This document shows, in pieces, positions 17,624 to 25,982 of a stretch of DNA of 64,000 nucleotides. Position 1 is the stretch's first letter, and every line of letters begins with the position of its first letter. The stretch is from Streptomyces sp. HmicA12 (lineage in GTDB: Bacteria; Actinomycetota; Actinomycetes; Streptomycetales; Streptomycetaceae). The notes beneath the pieces were generated by a model. That model was not told the origin of the DNA. It was given only the letters and a program-made list of their open reading frames with translations, and did no database searches. The position numbers and the translations under genes are program-made. Where the stretch lies: contig NZ_KB891851.1 in NCBI RefSeq assembly GCF_000373565.1, forward strand, positions 310,001 through 374,000. Direction: 5' to 3'.

Positions 17624-18181
17624 ATGGCTGTACTGAGGAAATACGCGCGCCCGATGCTGGCCTCCGTCTTCGTCGCCGGAGGGATCTCCACGGTCCGCGC
17701 CCCCGAGCGCGTGGCCCCGGCCGCCGAACCGGTGGCCGTACCCGTGGCGTCCCGCGTGCCGCGCCTGCCGGAGGACCCCGAGCAGCTCGTCCGGCTGAAC
17801 GGCGCGGTGCACATCGGTGCCGGACTGCTGCTCGCCACCGGGATCGCACCGCGCTTCGCCGCGCTCGCGCTCGCCGGGACACTCGTGCCGACGACCCTGG
17901 CGGGGCACGCCTGGTGGCGGGAGAAGGACCCGGAGGTGCGTGCCCAGCAGCGGACCCACTTCCTGAAGAACGTCTCGCTCATGGGCGGCCTGCTCATCGC
18001 GGCGGCGGACACCCACGGCAAGCCGTCCGTGGCGTACCGCGCCCGCGGCGCCGCGAAGAGCGGCCGCAAGTCTGCCGCCCGGATGCGTCACGACACCGCG
18101 CACACGGTGCAGGGCGCGGCCGACGCCGTACGCGCCCTGCCGGACCGGGCCCGGCAGACCGCGCAGTCCGTCACCGGCTGA
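17624..18181 (+). CDS. DoxX-like membrane protein
   Basis: 185 aa. Hydrophobic segments at the N-terminus (ARPMLASVFVAGGISTV), in the middle (LNGAVHIGAGLLLATGIAPRF) and around LALAGTLVPTTLAGHAWW, then a charged His-containing region and a further segment. This matches the DoxX/SURF4 fold, small quinone- or redox-linked membrane proteins. A basic 45-residue tail rich in Arg, Ala and Gln may be cytoplasmic. The ATG at 17624 is used; the reading frame extends upstream but with Arg-run composition typical of noncoding. The end overlaps the convergent reductase by 11 bp. Confidence 0.75.
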   Translation: MAVLRKYARPMLASVFVAGGISTVRAPERVAPAAEPVAVPVASRVPRLPEDPEQLVRLNGAVHIGAGLLLATGIAPRFAALALAGTLVPTTLAGHAWWREKDPEVRAQQRTHFLKNVSLMGGLLIAAADTHGKPSVAYRARGAAKSGRKSAARMRHDTAHTVQGAADAVRALPDRARQTAQSVTG

Positions 18182-19103
18182 GCAGTTCCCCGGGTACGAA
18201 CCCGGCCTCGGCGAGCCGCCGCCACAGCTCGTCGGGGACCGGGAACCGGGCGGCCGCCGCGTTCGCCGTCACCTCGGCCGCCGAACGGCAGCCCACGACC
18301 ACCGAGTCGACCGCCGGGTGCAGGTACGGGAACTGGACCGCCGCCGCCGTGAGCGGCACGTCGAACTCCGCGCACAGGGCACGGCACCTTCGGGCCCGCT
18401 CCAGCGCCTCGGACGGCACGGGCCGGTAGTTGAACATGGCCTCGGGCGACGGATCCGCCAGCAGACCGGTGTTGAAGACACCGCCGACCACCACCGCCGT
18501 GCCCGTCCTTTCGCACAGCGGCAGCAGCGTGGTGAGTGCCTCGTGGTCCAGGAGCGAGAAGCGGCCCGCGATCAGGACGACGTCGACCTCGAACTCCTCG
18601 ACATAAGCGGCGAGTTGCTCGCTGTGGTTCATCCCGAAGCCGATCGCGCGGATCAGCCCCTCGTCGCGGAGCCCGCGGACCGCCGGGTACGCGGTGCGGC
18701 GGATCTCGTCCGGATAGTCGTCGGGGTCGTGCAGATAGAGGATGTCGACGCTGTCGCGGCCCAGGCGGGTCAGGCTCGACTCCAGGGACGCGCGGATGCC
18801 GCGCTCGGTCCAGTCGGTGATCACCTCGCCCGGTGAGCCGTCCGGCCGTGGACGCAGCAGCCACCCCGTCTTCGTGGAGATCACCAGGTCGGTGACCCCG
18901 GCGGGGCCGAGGAGCCGGCCCAGGCGCTCCTCGGCCTGGCCGTGGCCGTAGCGGGGCGCCGTGTCGAAGTACGTGATCCCGGCCTCGGCCGCCGCCTTGA
19001 GGGTGGCCGAGGCGTCCTCCTCGGTGACCTCCTCGAAGAGGCCGCCGAGCGGAGCGGTGCCGATGCCGAGGCGGGGCAGGGCGAAGGGCAGTCGGTTCGT
19101 CAT
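18171..19103 (-). CDS. Aldo/keto reductase, L-fucose/D-threo-aldose dehydrogenase type
   Basis: 310-aa NAD(P)-dependent oxidoreductase likely oxidising a sugar to its lactone. The AKR tetrad is present in order: Asp in YFDTAPRYG with Tyr four residues later, Lys in ISTKTG, His in ILYLHDPD. The N-terminus LGIGTAPLGGLF is typical of the D-threo-aldose (L-fucose) dehydrogenase branch. It overlaps the end of the toroid-type gene (start 19103, neighbour ends at 19100), so the two are coupled in one operon. With a lactonase-type amidohydrolase and a GH29 fucosidase nearby, oxidation of free L-fucose is the best hypothesis. Confidence 0.8.
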   Translation of the reverse strand: MTNRLPFALPRLGIGTAPLGGLFEEVTEEDASATLKAAAEAGITYFDTAPRYGHGQAEERLGRLLGPAGVTDLVISTKTGWLLRPRPDGSPGEVITDWTERGIRASLESSLTRLGRDSVDILYLHDPDDYPDEIRRTAYPAVRGLRDEGLIRAIGFGMNHSEQLAAYVEEFEVDVVLIAGRFSLLDHEALTTLLPLCERTGTAVVVGGVFNTGLLADPSPEAMFNYRPVPSEALERARRCRALCAEFDVPLTAAAVQFPYLHPAVDSVVVGCRSAAEVTANAAAARFPVPDELWRRLAEAGFVPGELLSR

Positions 19104-21031
19104 GCCGTCTCCCACGGGGACGCGCAGGCCGCGCGGCCCGCGCGCAGCGTCATGGTCAGGGTGAGGGTCAGCCGGGTGCGGCCCGGCAGATCGACGCGGA
19201 AGTACGGTCCGTCGACGGCCTGTTCGGCACCGTCGTCCGCGCGCACGGCGCTGATCCGGTGCTCGGCGAACGAGCCCGCCTGCACCAGAAGGGAGCGTGT
19301 CGCGCCGCCGAGGTTCACCAGCTCCACCACCGTGTGCTCCGGGCGGATGTCGCAGACGAGCGCGGCGACGTCCTGCGGCAGACCGGGGCGCCGGGCCTCC
19401 ATGTCGTGGTAGCGGACGTGGAGTTGGGCGAGGCCGCCGTTGTAGAGGACCTGCGGGGAGCCGGTGGTCAGCTGCAGCAGGGCCTCCGTCACCACGGGGT
19501 TGAGGTGCTGCCAGTGGTGGATGTCCAGGGCGTCGGGGCCGACGGCCGGGTCCACGGTGTCGCCCTCGATGGCGGCGACCCGCTCGGCGCTGCTCGCGAG
19601 GGCGCTCCTCAGCATCCGCTCGGGGAAGTCGGGATTGCGCCCGTGCAGGTACTCGTACCAGGGCTCCTCGTGTCCGGCCTCGTCCTTGATGCGCTGGGTG
19701 TGCACGGCGCTCCAGTCCCAGGCGGACCCGGCGCGCAGCTCCTCGATGCGGTCGGCGTCCTGCCGCTCCCGGCTGAAGTGCCACAGGGAGAGCGGGAGTT
19801 GGCCCGGCATGACGGTGAAGTCGAACCAGCCGGAGTCGTTGTGCCGCTGCGGCACCATCAGGGTGCGCTCGGCGTCCATGGCCCGCAGATGCGGCTGCCA
19901 GCGCTCGCCGAGCGTGCCCATCTCGTCGATGCTCCGCCGCTCGGCGTGGCGCAGGACGGTGTCCAGCGGGTTGCGGGCCAGGTCCAGATAACCGCGGTCG
20001 CCGGTCAGGAGCGTCGCGTTGGCGGCGCCGACGATGGCCGAGCTGCCGACCGGGGACAGGCCGTGCGGCCAGGACCAGCCGTAGTGGCCGCCGTACCAGC
20101 GGCCGTCCAGATAGGCGCCCACCTCGCCGTTCAGCCCCGCGTTGTCGGGCACGACGTCACGGCCTTCGAGCCGCTCCCGCCAGCCGCCGACGTACTCGGC
20201 GACCCAGTCCGCGTACCGCTGGTCACCGCTGAGGAGGTACGCGTTGGTGGCGAGGCCGGTGGCCCCGAGGTTGGCCAGGGTGTCGCCGCGGCCCATCCGC
20301 TCCCACATCGCGCGCCCGTACTCCCGGGCCAGGTCGGGCGACGCGGCCAGGTCGTCGAAGGAGGTGACGCCGTCGAACCCGTCGAGCGGCAGCCCGTACG
20401 GGCGCAGCGCGAGGCTCCACGGGAAGTAGGCCTCCTCGTCGCTGAACCCGAAACGGGGGCCCGCCGCGCCGTTGTGCGGGGCGCGGATCACCCGGTGCTC
20501 CGGGTCGTAGTTCGGGCCGCCGGGCAGGTAGAAGTCGGCGAACCGGCGGGCGAGTTCGCGCAGCTCCGGATCGTCCGGGTCCGCGAGGCACAGGCCGTAG
20601 AAGAGCAGCAGGCCCTCGCCCTGGTGGAACCAGTCGTAGCCGCGCTCCAGGCCGTCCACGAGCATGCCCATTCCGGTGAGCTGGGCCGTCACCCCGCGCC
20701 AGTGCCGGCGTGCGGCCGTCAGCAACTCGGTGCTGCCGCCCAGCAGATACAGCGTCGGCCAGTTGAAGAACGGCTCGTAGAAGTCGTCCACGCCGTCCCG
20801 GCCGTCCAGCCCCTCACCGAGGGTGTCCCGGAAGACGAGCCGACCGTCGTCCTCGGTGTACCGGTCGGCGAACAGTCGCCACGCCTTCTCCTGCGCGGCG
20901 AACAACTCCCGCTCCAGAAGCGCCCATTGGGGTACGTCGCCGAGAACCCGGTGCGCGCTCAGCAAGGGCCCCAGTGGCGCGCCCCCTGCCCGTGTGCCAC
21001 CGGTCCGCTCAGGCCTGAGCATGGAGAACAC
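19100..21031 (-). CDS. Unrecognised alpha/alpha-toroid-like protein of the fucose island
   Basis: 643 aa, no signal peptide, so cytoplasmic. The first two thirds alternate amphipathic helices with aromatic- and Gly-rich loops (YDWFHQGEG, WYGGHYGWSWPHGLSP, RHNDSGWFDF), the look of an (alpha/alpha)6 or six-hairpin glycosidase. The last 100 residues are a beta-sandwich (VVELVNLGG, RLTLTLTMTLRAG). Conserved Glu/Asp/His in the loops could be catalytic, but I cannot assign a family. The GTG at 21031 has GAGGG 5 nt upstream and is preferred to the longer reading from 21112, which would run into the operator. It is the first gene of an operon with the reductase and is divergent from the amidohydrolase. 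Confidence 0.75.
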   Translation of the reverse strand: MFSMLRPERTGGTRAGGAPLGPLLSAHRVLGDVPQWALLERELFAAQEKAWRLFADRYTEDDGRLVFRDTLGEGLDGRDGVDDFYEPFFNWPTLYLLGGSTELLTAARRHWRGVTAQLTGMGMLVDGLERGYDWFHQGEGLLLFYGLCLADPDDPELRELARRFADFYLPGGPNYDPEHRVIRAPHNGAAGPRFGFSDEEAYFPWSLALRPYGLPLDGFDGVTSFDDLAASPDLAREYGRAMWERMGRGDTLANLGATGLATNAYLLSGDQRYADWVAEYVGGWRERLEGRDVVPDNAGLNGEVGAYLDGRWYGGHYGWSWPHGLSPVGSSAIVGAANATLLTGDRGYLDLARNPLDTVLRHAERRSIDEMGTLGERWQPHLRAMDAERTLMVPQRHNDSGWFDFTVMPGQLPLSLWHFSRERQDADRIEELRAGSAWDWSAVHTQRIKDEAGHEEPWYEYLHGRNPDFPERMLRSALASSAERVAAIEGDTVDPAVGPDALDIHHWQHLNPVVTEALLQLTTGSPQVLYNGGLAQLHVRYHDMEARRPGLPQDVAALVCDIRPEHTVVELVNLGGATRSLLVQAGSFAEHRISAVRADDGAEQAVDGPYFRVDLPGRTRLTLTLTMTLRAGRAACASPWETA

Positions 21032-21085
21032 CCGCTCCCTCGTCACGAGATCACGTACGCGATGACGCACGCATTGAACAATCGC

Positions 21086-21102
21086 CCATCGATAGCCGAT
21101 GG
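21086..21102. promoter_or_regulatory. GntR-type operator, copy 1
   Basis: CCATCGATAGCCGATGG, a perfect inverted repeat of CCATCG/CGATGG around a 5-bp centre. It lies between the divergent toroid-type gene and the amidohydrolase and can control both. It is one of at least five close copies in the island. Confidence 0.7.
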
Positions 21103-21150
21103 TTAGACTCACCGGCGGGGAGCCGACGTGTCAATACTCGGGAGCGGACC

Positions 21151-21978
21151 GTGATCGACTGCCATGCCCATCTGTGGGACCCGGCCGAGGGGTTCGGCTG
21201 GATCCGGCCGGACAGCCCCCACCATCGGGCTTTCGGCGAGGGCGACTTGGAGCGCTCGGGGACCGGTGTCGAGGAGCTGTCCGGAGCGGTCCTGGTCGAG
21301 GCGTCGCGCGGCGACACCGGGGAGACCCGAGCCCTGCGCGACGTGCGTCTTCGCCGTCCGGACCTGGTCGCGGGCTACGTGGCCAACCTGCACGTCCACG
21401 CGGAGGAGGGCCCGGACCGGCTGCGGTGCCTGCTGAAGGAATGGGGCGACTCGCGGCCCAACGGGATGCGGCTCGGCGGTACGTCGCTGCCGGACACCCC
21501 CGAGGCCGCCCGCGCCCTCGTCCCCGTACTGGCCGAGGAGGGCCAGGTCCTCGAACTCAACCTGCACCAGGGTGCGTTGGCGGCCGCGGCCGAGCTCGCG
21601 GACCGGAGCCCGGGGCTCACCGTCGTCGTCGACCACCTCGGCAACCCGCCGAACCTGCGCACCGGCGACGCGGGGGAGTGGTACCGAGGCGTCGAGCGGG
21701 CCGCGACCGCCCCGAACGTGCTGGTCAAGATCTCGGGACTGCTCACCCAGCAGCAGGGGGTGGCGCCGGAGCACGTCGCGCGCCTGGTGCGGCACGTGGT
21801 CGACGCCCTCGGCCCGGACCGCTGCCTCGTCGGCTCCGACTGGCCGATCTGCCTGACGCGCGGCTCACGGGCCGACTCACTGGCCCTGTCCCTCGGGGGA
21901 CTTGACGCACTCACCCCCGACGAGCGCGAGCGCGTGCTGCACACCAACGCCGTCCGCGCGTACCGGCTGAGCTGTTGA
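21151..21978 (+). CDS. Amidohydrolase family 2, probable L-fuconolactonase
   Basis: 275-aa metal-dependent hydrolase of the type that opens sugar lactones (L-fuconolactone, L-rhamnonolactone). The N-terminal metal site DCHAHLWD opens the barrel. VVVDHLGNP supplies a conserved His, and CLVGSDWPIC is the catalytic Asp strand near the C-terminus. A GTG start follows CGGGAGCGGACC-type Shine-Dalgarno. With the aldose dehydrogenase-type reductase it gives two successive steps, aldose to lactone to aldonate. The operator at 21086 is just upstream. Confidence 0.8.
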   Translation: MIDCHAHLWDPAEGFGWIRPDSPHHRAFGEGDLERSGTGVEELSGAVLVEASRGDTGETRALRDVRLRRPDLVAGYVANLHVHAEEGPDRLRCLLKEWGDSRPNGMRLGGTSLPDTPEAARALVPVLAEEGQVLELNLHQGALAAAAELADRSPGLTVVVDHLGNPPNLRTGDAGEWYRGVERAATAPNVLVKISGLLTQQQGVAPEHVARLVRHVVDALGPDRCLVGSDWPICLTRGSRADSLALSLGGLDALTPDERERVLHTNAVRAYRLSC

Positions 21979-22012
21979 CAGTGTTCGAACGCCCCTGATT
22001 CGATTCCCTCGA

Positions 22013-22029
22013 TGATCGATAGGCGATGA
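22013..22029. promoter_or_regulatory. GntR-type operator, copy 2
   Basis: TGATCGATAGGCGATGA matches the operator consensus at the central 13 positions and lies 41 bp before the CE7 esterase start, between it and the amidohydrolase. Confidence 0.65.
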
Positions 22030-22069
22030 GAAGCCGACGACCCGGCCCCGACCTCCGCGGAGATGCCCC

Positions 22070-23056
22070 ATGGCCCAGTTCGACCTGCCCCTGGACGAGT
22101 TGGAGAGATACCGGCCCGACCTGCCCGAGCCGGACGACTTCGACGCGTTCTGGCGGGAGACCCTCGCGGAGCAGGAGCGGCACGACATATCGGCGGTCTT
22201 CGAGCCCGTGCACAACGGACTCGCCACCATCGACACCTTCGACGTCACCTTCGCCGGCTACGGCGGACACCCGGTGCGCGGCTGGTTCCACCTGCCGGTG
22301 ACCCGCACCGGACCGCTGCCCGTCGTCGTCGAGTACCTGGGCTACGGCAGCGGGCGCGGCGCCCCGCACGAGAAGCGGCTGTGGGCCGACGCGGGCTACG
22401 CCCACTTCGTCATGGACACCCGCGGCCAGGGCGCCGACACCCCCGACCCCGACCCGGCCACCGGCGACATCGCCGCGCCCGGCTTCCTCACCCGCGGCGT
22501 CCTCGACCCGGCCCGCTACTTCTACCGGCGCCTGTACACCGACGCGGTGCGCGCCGTCGCCGCCGCCCGCTCGCACCCGGCCGTCGACCCGGCCCGCGCC
22601 GTCGTCACCGGCACCAGTCAGGGCGGCGGCATCGCGCTCGCCGCGGCCGGGCTCGTCCCCGACCTGGTCGCGGTCATGCCGGACGTGCCGTTCCTGTGCC
22701 ACTTCCCGCGCGCCACCACGATCACCGACGCGATCCCGTACGTCGAGGTCACCAAGTTCGTGAAGCTGCACCGCGAGCACGCGGCCACGGTGGCCCGCAC
22801 CCTGTCCTACTTCGACGGCGCCACCCTCGCCCGCCGGGCGAACGCGCCGACACTGTTCTCGGTCGGCCTGATGGACCACATCTGCCCGCCCTCCACGGTG
22901 TACGCGGCGTTCAACCACTACGGTGCCGAGCGCCAGGTCGACCAGAGCGCGAAGCGGATCGAGGTCTACCCCTTCAACGACCACGAGGGCGGCGGCCCCG
23001 ACCACGAGGTCGTCAAACTGGCCTGGCTGGCCAAGCAGTGGGAAACCTCCGTGTGA
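22070..23056 (+). CDS. CE7 acetyl esterase (acetyl xylan esterase/cephalosporin deacetylase family)
   Basis: 328-aa cytoplasmic alpha/beta-hydrolase that removes acetyl groups from imported oligosaccharides. Family order is intact: RGQGADT, nucleophile in GTSQGGG (Ser about 183), acid in VGLMDHICPPST and His in NDHEGGG. There is no signal peptide. A GGAGATGCCCC spacing precedes the ATG. Its own operator copy upstream places it in the regulon, suggesting that the imported fucosylated substrate is acetylated. Confidence 0.9.
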   Translation: MAQFDLPLDELERYRPDLPEPDDFDAFWRETLAEQERHDISAVFEPVHNGLATIDTFDVTFAGYGGHPVRGWFHLPVTRTGPLPVVVEYLGYGSGRGAPHEKRLWADAGYAHFVMDTRGQGADTPDPDPATGDIAAPGFLTRGVLDPARYFYRRLYTDAVRAVAAARSHPAVDPARAVVTGTSQGGGIALAAAGLVPDLVAVMPDVPFLCHFPRATTITDAIPYVEVTKFVKLHREHAATVARTLSYFDGATLARRANAPTLFSVGLMDHICPPSTVYAAFNHYGAERQVDQSAKRIEVYPFNDHEGGGPDHEVVKLAWLAKQWETSV

Positions 23057-23058
23057 CT

Positions 23059-23075
23059 CCATCGATAGACGATGG
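23059..23075. promoter_or_regulatory. GntR-type operator, copy 3 (autoregulatory)
   Basis: CCATCGATAGACGATGG, perfect CCATCG/CGATGG inverted repeat, 59 bp upstream of the GntR regulator start. The position suggests autoregulation. Confidence 0.7.
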
Positions 23076-23133
23076 GCACGTATCATGGGTTCAACGGCTC
23101 AACTGACGTGCCCCAGAGCGGAATTGGGAATTC

Positions 23134-23916
23134 ATGGCATCTAACGCGACGGGTGGATTCGTCTCCACACTGGCCACCAACAAGGACCGGTTCCGCAAGA
23201 CCCTGATCTCCGACCAGGTCTACGAACTGCTCCGGCAGGCCGTCGTCGAGGGTGACCTCGCGCCGAACGACCGGGTGGTCGAGTCGGAGATCGCCCGTCG
23301 GCTCGGCGTGAGCCAGGCCCCGGTGCGCGAAGCCGTCAAGCGGCTCGCCCGCGAGGGGCTGCTGATGCATGTGCCGCGCCGCGGCCACTTCGTCATCGAG
23401 ATCTCCTCCCAGGACGCCGAGTACGCCCGCCAGGTGCGCGAGCCGCTGGAGCGCCTCGCCGCGCAGCTCGCCGCCGAGCACATCACCGAGGAGCAGCTCG
23501 CCGAGCTCGACGCCCTGGTGGAGCGGATGCACGAGGCGGTCGACGCGAACGACGTCAGCGGCTTCCGGGACGCCGACATCGAGTTCCACACCCTGGTCAG
23601 CCAGTTCGCCGGCAATCCGTTCCTGGCCCGGATGTGGGAGGTCATCGAGCCGAGCCTGCGCACCCTGCGGGCCATCTCCGACCCGCTCTTCGACGGCGAC
23701 TGGTGCGCGATGGCCCATGAACACGGCCGTCTCGTGGACCTGTTGAGGTCCGGCGAGGGCGACAAGGCGGCCGCGGCGTTCGCCGACCACGCCGCGGGCC
23801 GCGGTCCCGTACCGGACGCGCGCGAGACGAAGCAGCCGCGCAAGCGGACCGTCGCGAAGAAGACGGCCACCGCGAAGAAGACCACCGCGAAGAAGGCCGT
23901 CACCAAGAACAGGTGA
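23134..23916 (+). CDS. FadR-subfamily GntR regulator with histone-like tail
   Basis: 260-aa regulator. The winged helix (residues 25-90) includes SEIARRLGVSQAPVREAVKRL and the wing PRRGHFV. A FCD ligand domain follows, with the expected metal/ligand residues in FRDADIEFHTLV, MAHEHGRLV and FADHAAG. Such domains bind sugar acids or other carboxylates. The last 30 residues (QPRKRTVAKKTATAKKTTAK and on) form a Lys/Thr/Ala tail like histone H1 or the tail of Streptomyces HupS, unusual for GntR proteins. It is the only regulator in the island and the likely reader of the ATCGATAGNCGAT operator. Confidence 0.88.
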   Translation: MASNATGGFVSTLATNKDRFRKTLISDQVYELLRQAVVEGDLAPNDRVVESEIARRLGVSQAPVREAVKRLAREGLLMHVPRRGHFVIEISSQDAEYARQVREPLERLAAQLAAEHITEEQLAELDALVERMHEAVDANDVSGFRDADIEFHTLVSQFAGNPFLARMWEVIEPSLRTLRAISDPLFDGDWCAMAHEHGRLVDLLRSGEGDKAAAAFADHAAGRGPVPDARETKQPRKRTVAKKTATAKKTTAKKAVTKNR

Positions 23917-23925
23917 GCGCAGCGG

Positions 23926-23963
23926 AAGTGGGCCCGGTCCGGAGTTCCGGACCGGGCCCACTT
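23926..23963. terminator. Bidirectional terminator after gntR
   Basis: Perfect 18-bp stem (23926-23943 with 23946-23963) and a 2-nt loop between the convergent gntR and beta-helix genes. There is no T tract, as is usual in Streptomyces. Confidence 0.8.
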
Positions 23964-23979
23964 CACGTGGTCCCGGTGG

Positions 23980-25953
23980 TCAACGGCGGGCGCCCGCCGT
24001 CCACTTGGGTGCCCCGTACTGATACGCGCCCAGGCTCGGCGCCGGATCCGTGGACCCGTCGTTGACGCCCGCCACCGCGAGCCCCACGTTGCGGGCGGGG
24101 GAGTCGGCCGCGAGGGTGTAGTCGTGAGCGGCCGCGTCCACGAAGCGCGGGTCGACGGTCTCCAGCATGTTGTGGTCCGCCACCAGGCCGCCGGCCGAGG
24201 CACCGTCCAGCCCCTTGATCGGACCGATGTTGTTGGCGATGTGCGTCCCCGTGGACTGACCCGCCTCCTTGACGTAGAAGAGCGTCATCCCACCGGTGTT
24301 GTTGTACACGCCGTTGTCGTGCGAGCCGGTGCCCAGACCGTTGAGCATCACCGTGCCCTCGCGGTTGCCCCAGCCGACGTTGTTGGCGATGACGAGATCG
24401 CTCTGCCCGTTGTCGGCGTACACCCCGGAGATGCCGAACGTCGTGGACGTCGTGGTCGGCGCCGGGTCGTGCAGCACGTTGTGGTCGATGGAGGAGCCCA
24501 TCATGTACGCGCTGCAGCAGGTGTACACCGCGGCGACGTCGAGGCTGAGCCGCGCGTACCCGGAGATGTCGTTGTACGCGATGACGTCCTTGCCCGGGTC
24601 GAGCCCGTCCACGGTGTTCCACTGCAGGTTGATGCCGCTGCGGCCGACCCGCGAGATCGTGTTGTGGGTGACCGTCTGGCTGTTGCCCTGGACGGCGACA
24701 CCGGCCGCGTAGGTGCCCATGTAGTCGACGTCGTGGATGACGTTGTCGGTGGCGGTGTTGTTCTGGCCGCGCAGCGCGATGCCGTTGCCCGCGCTCAGCG
24801 ACAGATCGCTGTTCACGATCTTGTTGTACGTGCCGTCCAGGATGATGCCGGTGTCACCGACGCCGCGCGTCACCGTGGAGCCGCAGTCCGTCGCACCGCG
24901 CGTGATGTCGGTGTAGTGCGACAGGTACGTGCCGTTGATGCCGTCCAGCGTGACGCCCGTACTGGACGCGCCGGTCGCCACGGTCGTGGCGAACAGGTTG
25001 ATGCCCTTGACCGTGGTGTGGCTCGCGTTCGTCAGGTCGAAGCCCAGGGTGCGCCGCTTGGCCTCGACCGTGTGGCCGTCCGGGTCGTCGTCCCCGTACA
25101 CGTACAGGCGCTTGGCCGTCGGGTCGTAGAACCACTCGCCGGGGTGGGCGAGTTCACCGATCTTCCCGGACAGCGCGTACCGCGTCTCCTTCGGTACGAC
25201 CTTGTGGACGCACGGCGGGGCCACGTCGAGGGTGACCGAGCCGACCGCCGAACTCTTCACCGTGCCGGTCGCGGAGACGTACCAGTAGCCGGTGAGGGCC
25301 CGCGCGCCGTCCCAGTAGCCCGCCGGGCGGGTCAGGTCCGCGTCGGCGATCGTGGCGTCCGCGCTGCCCGCACCGGCGTACTGGAGCGAGGGACCGAGCA
25401 AGTCCAGTCCTGGATAGGGCCATTGGGCCTCGACGTCCATCTTCCTGTCGGTGAACACCTGCACGGTGGACACGTCCGAGCCGAGGTCGACGTCCGTGCT
25501 GTAGATGTGCCCCGCCGCCACCGCCTCACTGAACTGCGAACCGGCCGCGAACGGATCGGTCCTCGCGATCTCGGTGACGTCCGCGGCGGTGACCGGGTCG
25601 AAGCCGGTGAGCCGCGAGGCGCCGCTCACCGTCACCTTCGCGCCGACCGCCGCCTTGTACGTGATCGGCAGCTCGGCGGTGCCGGACCGGGCGGGGACGA
25701 CCGTCTCCTCGTACGAGCCCGACACGATCTCGCACGTGTCGCCCGGCACCATCACGTCCGCGCACTTCTGGATGTGCCGGAACGGGTACGTCGCGTTCGT
25801 CCCCGCGGCGCTGTCGTCGCCGTACGGACCGACGTAGTAGGTCTTGCCCGCCTGGGACGTGGCGGGGTGGGCCGCTGCCGGATGACCGGCCGCGACCACC
25901 GTCAGGGCAGTGAGCAGGGCGGCCGCCGACAGATGTCTCCATCTCCTGGGCAC
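23980..25953 (-). CDS. Secreted right-handed parallel beta-helix protein (polysaccharide-active, GH141-like?)
   Basis: 657 aa. Signal peptide (SAAALLTALTVVAAGHPAAA) then KTYYVGPYGDDSAAGTNATYPF, the usual opening of beta-helix glycan-active proteins. Later there are many short turns with Asn ladders (TVTHNTISRVGRSGINL, IANNVGWGN). This fits exported polysaccharide lyases or hydrolases; family GH141 includes alpha-L-fucosidases, which would suit the context, but I cannot confirm it. The GTG at 25953 has AAAGGA 7 nt upstream. The gene is 29 bp after the permease and is the last in the ABC operon. Confidence 0.78.
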   Translation of the reverse strand: MPRRWRHLSAAALLTALTVVAAGHPAAAHPATSQAGKTYYVGPYGDDSAAGTNATYPFRHIQKCADVMVPGDTCEIVSGSYEETVVPARSGTAELPITYKAAVGAKVTVSGASRLTGFDPVTAADVTEIARTDPFAAGSQFSEAVAAGHIYSTDVDLGSDVSTVQVFTDRKMDVEAQWPYPGLDLLGPSLQYAGAGSADATIADADLTRPAGYWDGARALTGYWYVSATGTVKSSAVGSVTLDVAPPCVHKVVPKETRYALSGKIGELAHPGEWFYDPTAKRLYVYGDDDPDGHTVEAKRRTLGFDLTNASHTTVKGINLFATTVATGASSTGVTLDGINGTYLSHYTDITRGATDCGSTVTRGVGDTGIILDGTYNKIVNSDLSLSAGNGIALRGQNNTATDNVIHDVDYMGTYAAGVAVQGNSQTVTHNTISRVGRSGINLQWNTVDGLDPGKDVIAYNDISGYARLSLDVAAVYTCCSAYMMGSSIDHNVLHDPAPTTTSTTFGISGVYADNGQSDLVIANNVGWGNREGTVMLNGLGTGSHDNGVYNNTGGMTLFYVKEAGQSTGTHIANNIGPIKGLDGASAGGLVADHNMLETVDPRFVDAAAHDYTLAADSPARNVGLAVAGVNDGSTDPAPSLGAYQYGAPKWTAGARR

Positions 25954-25982
25954 TCCGTGATCCTTTCTGCTGAAGCCGGTCG

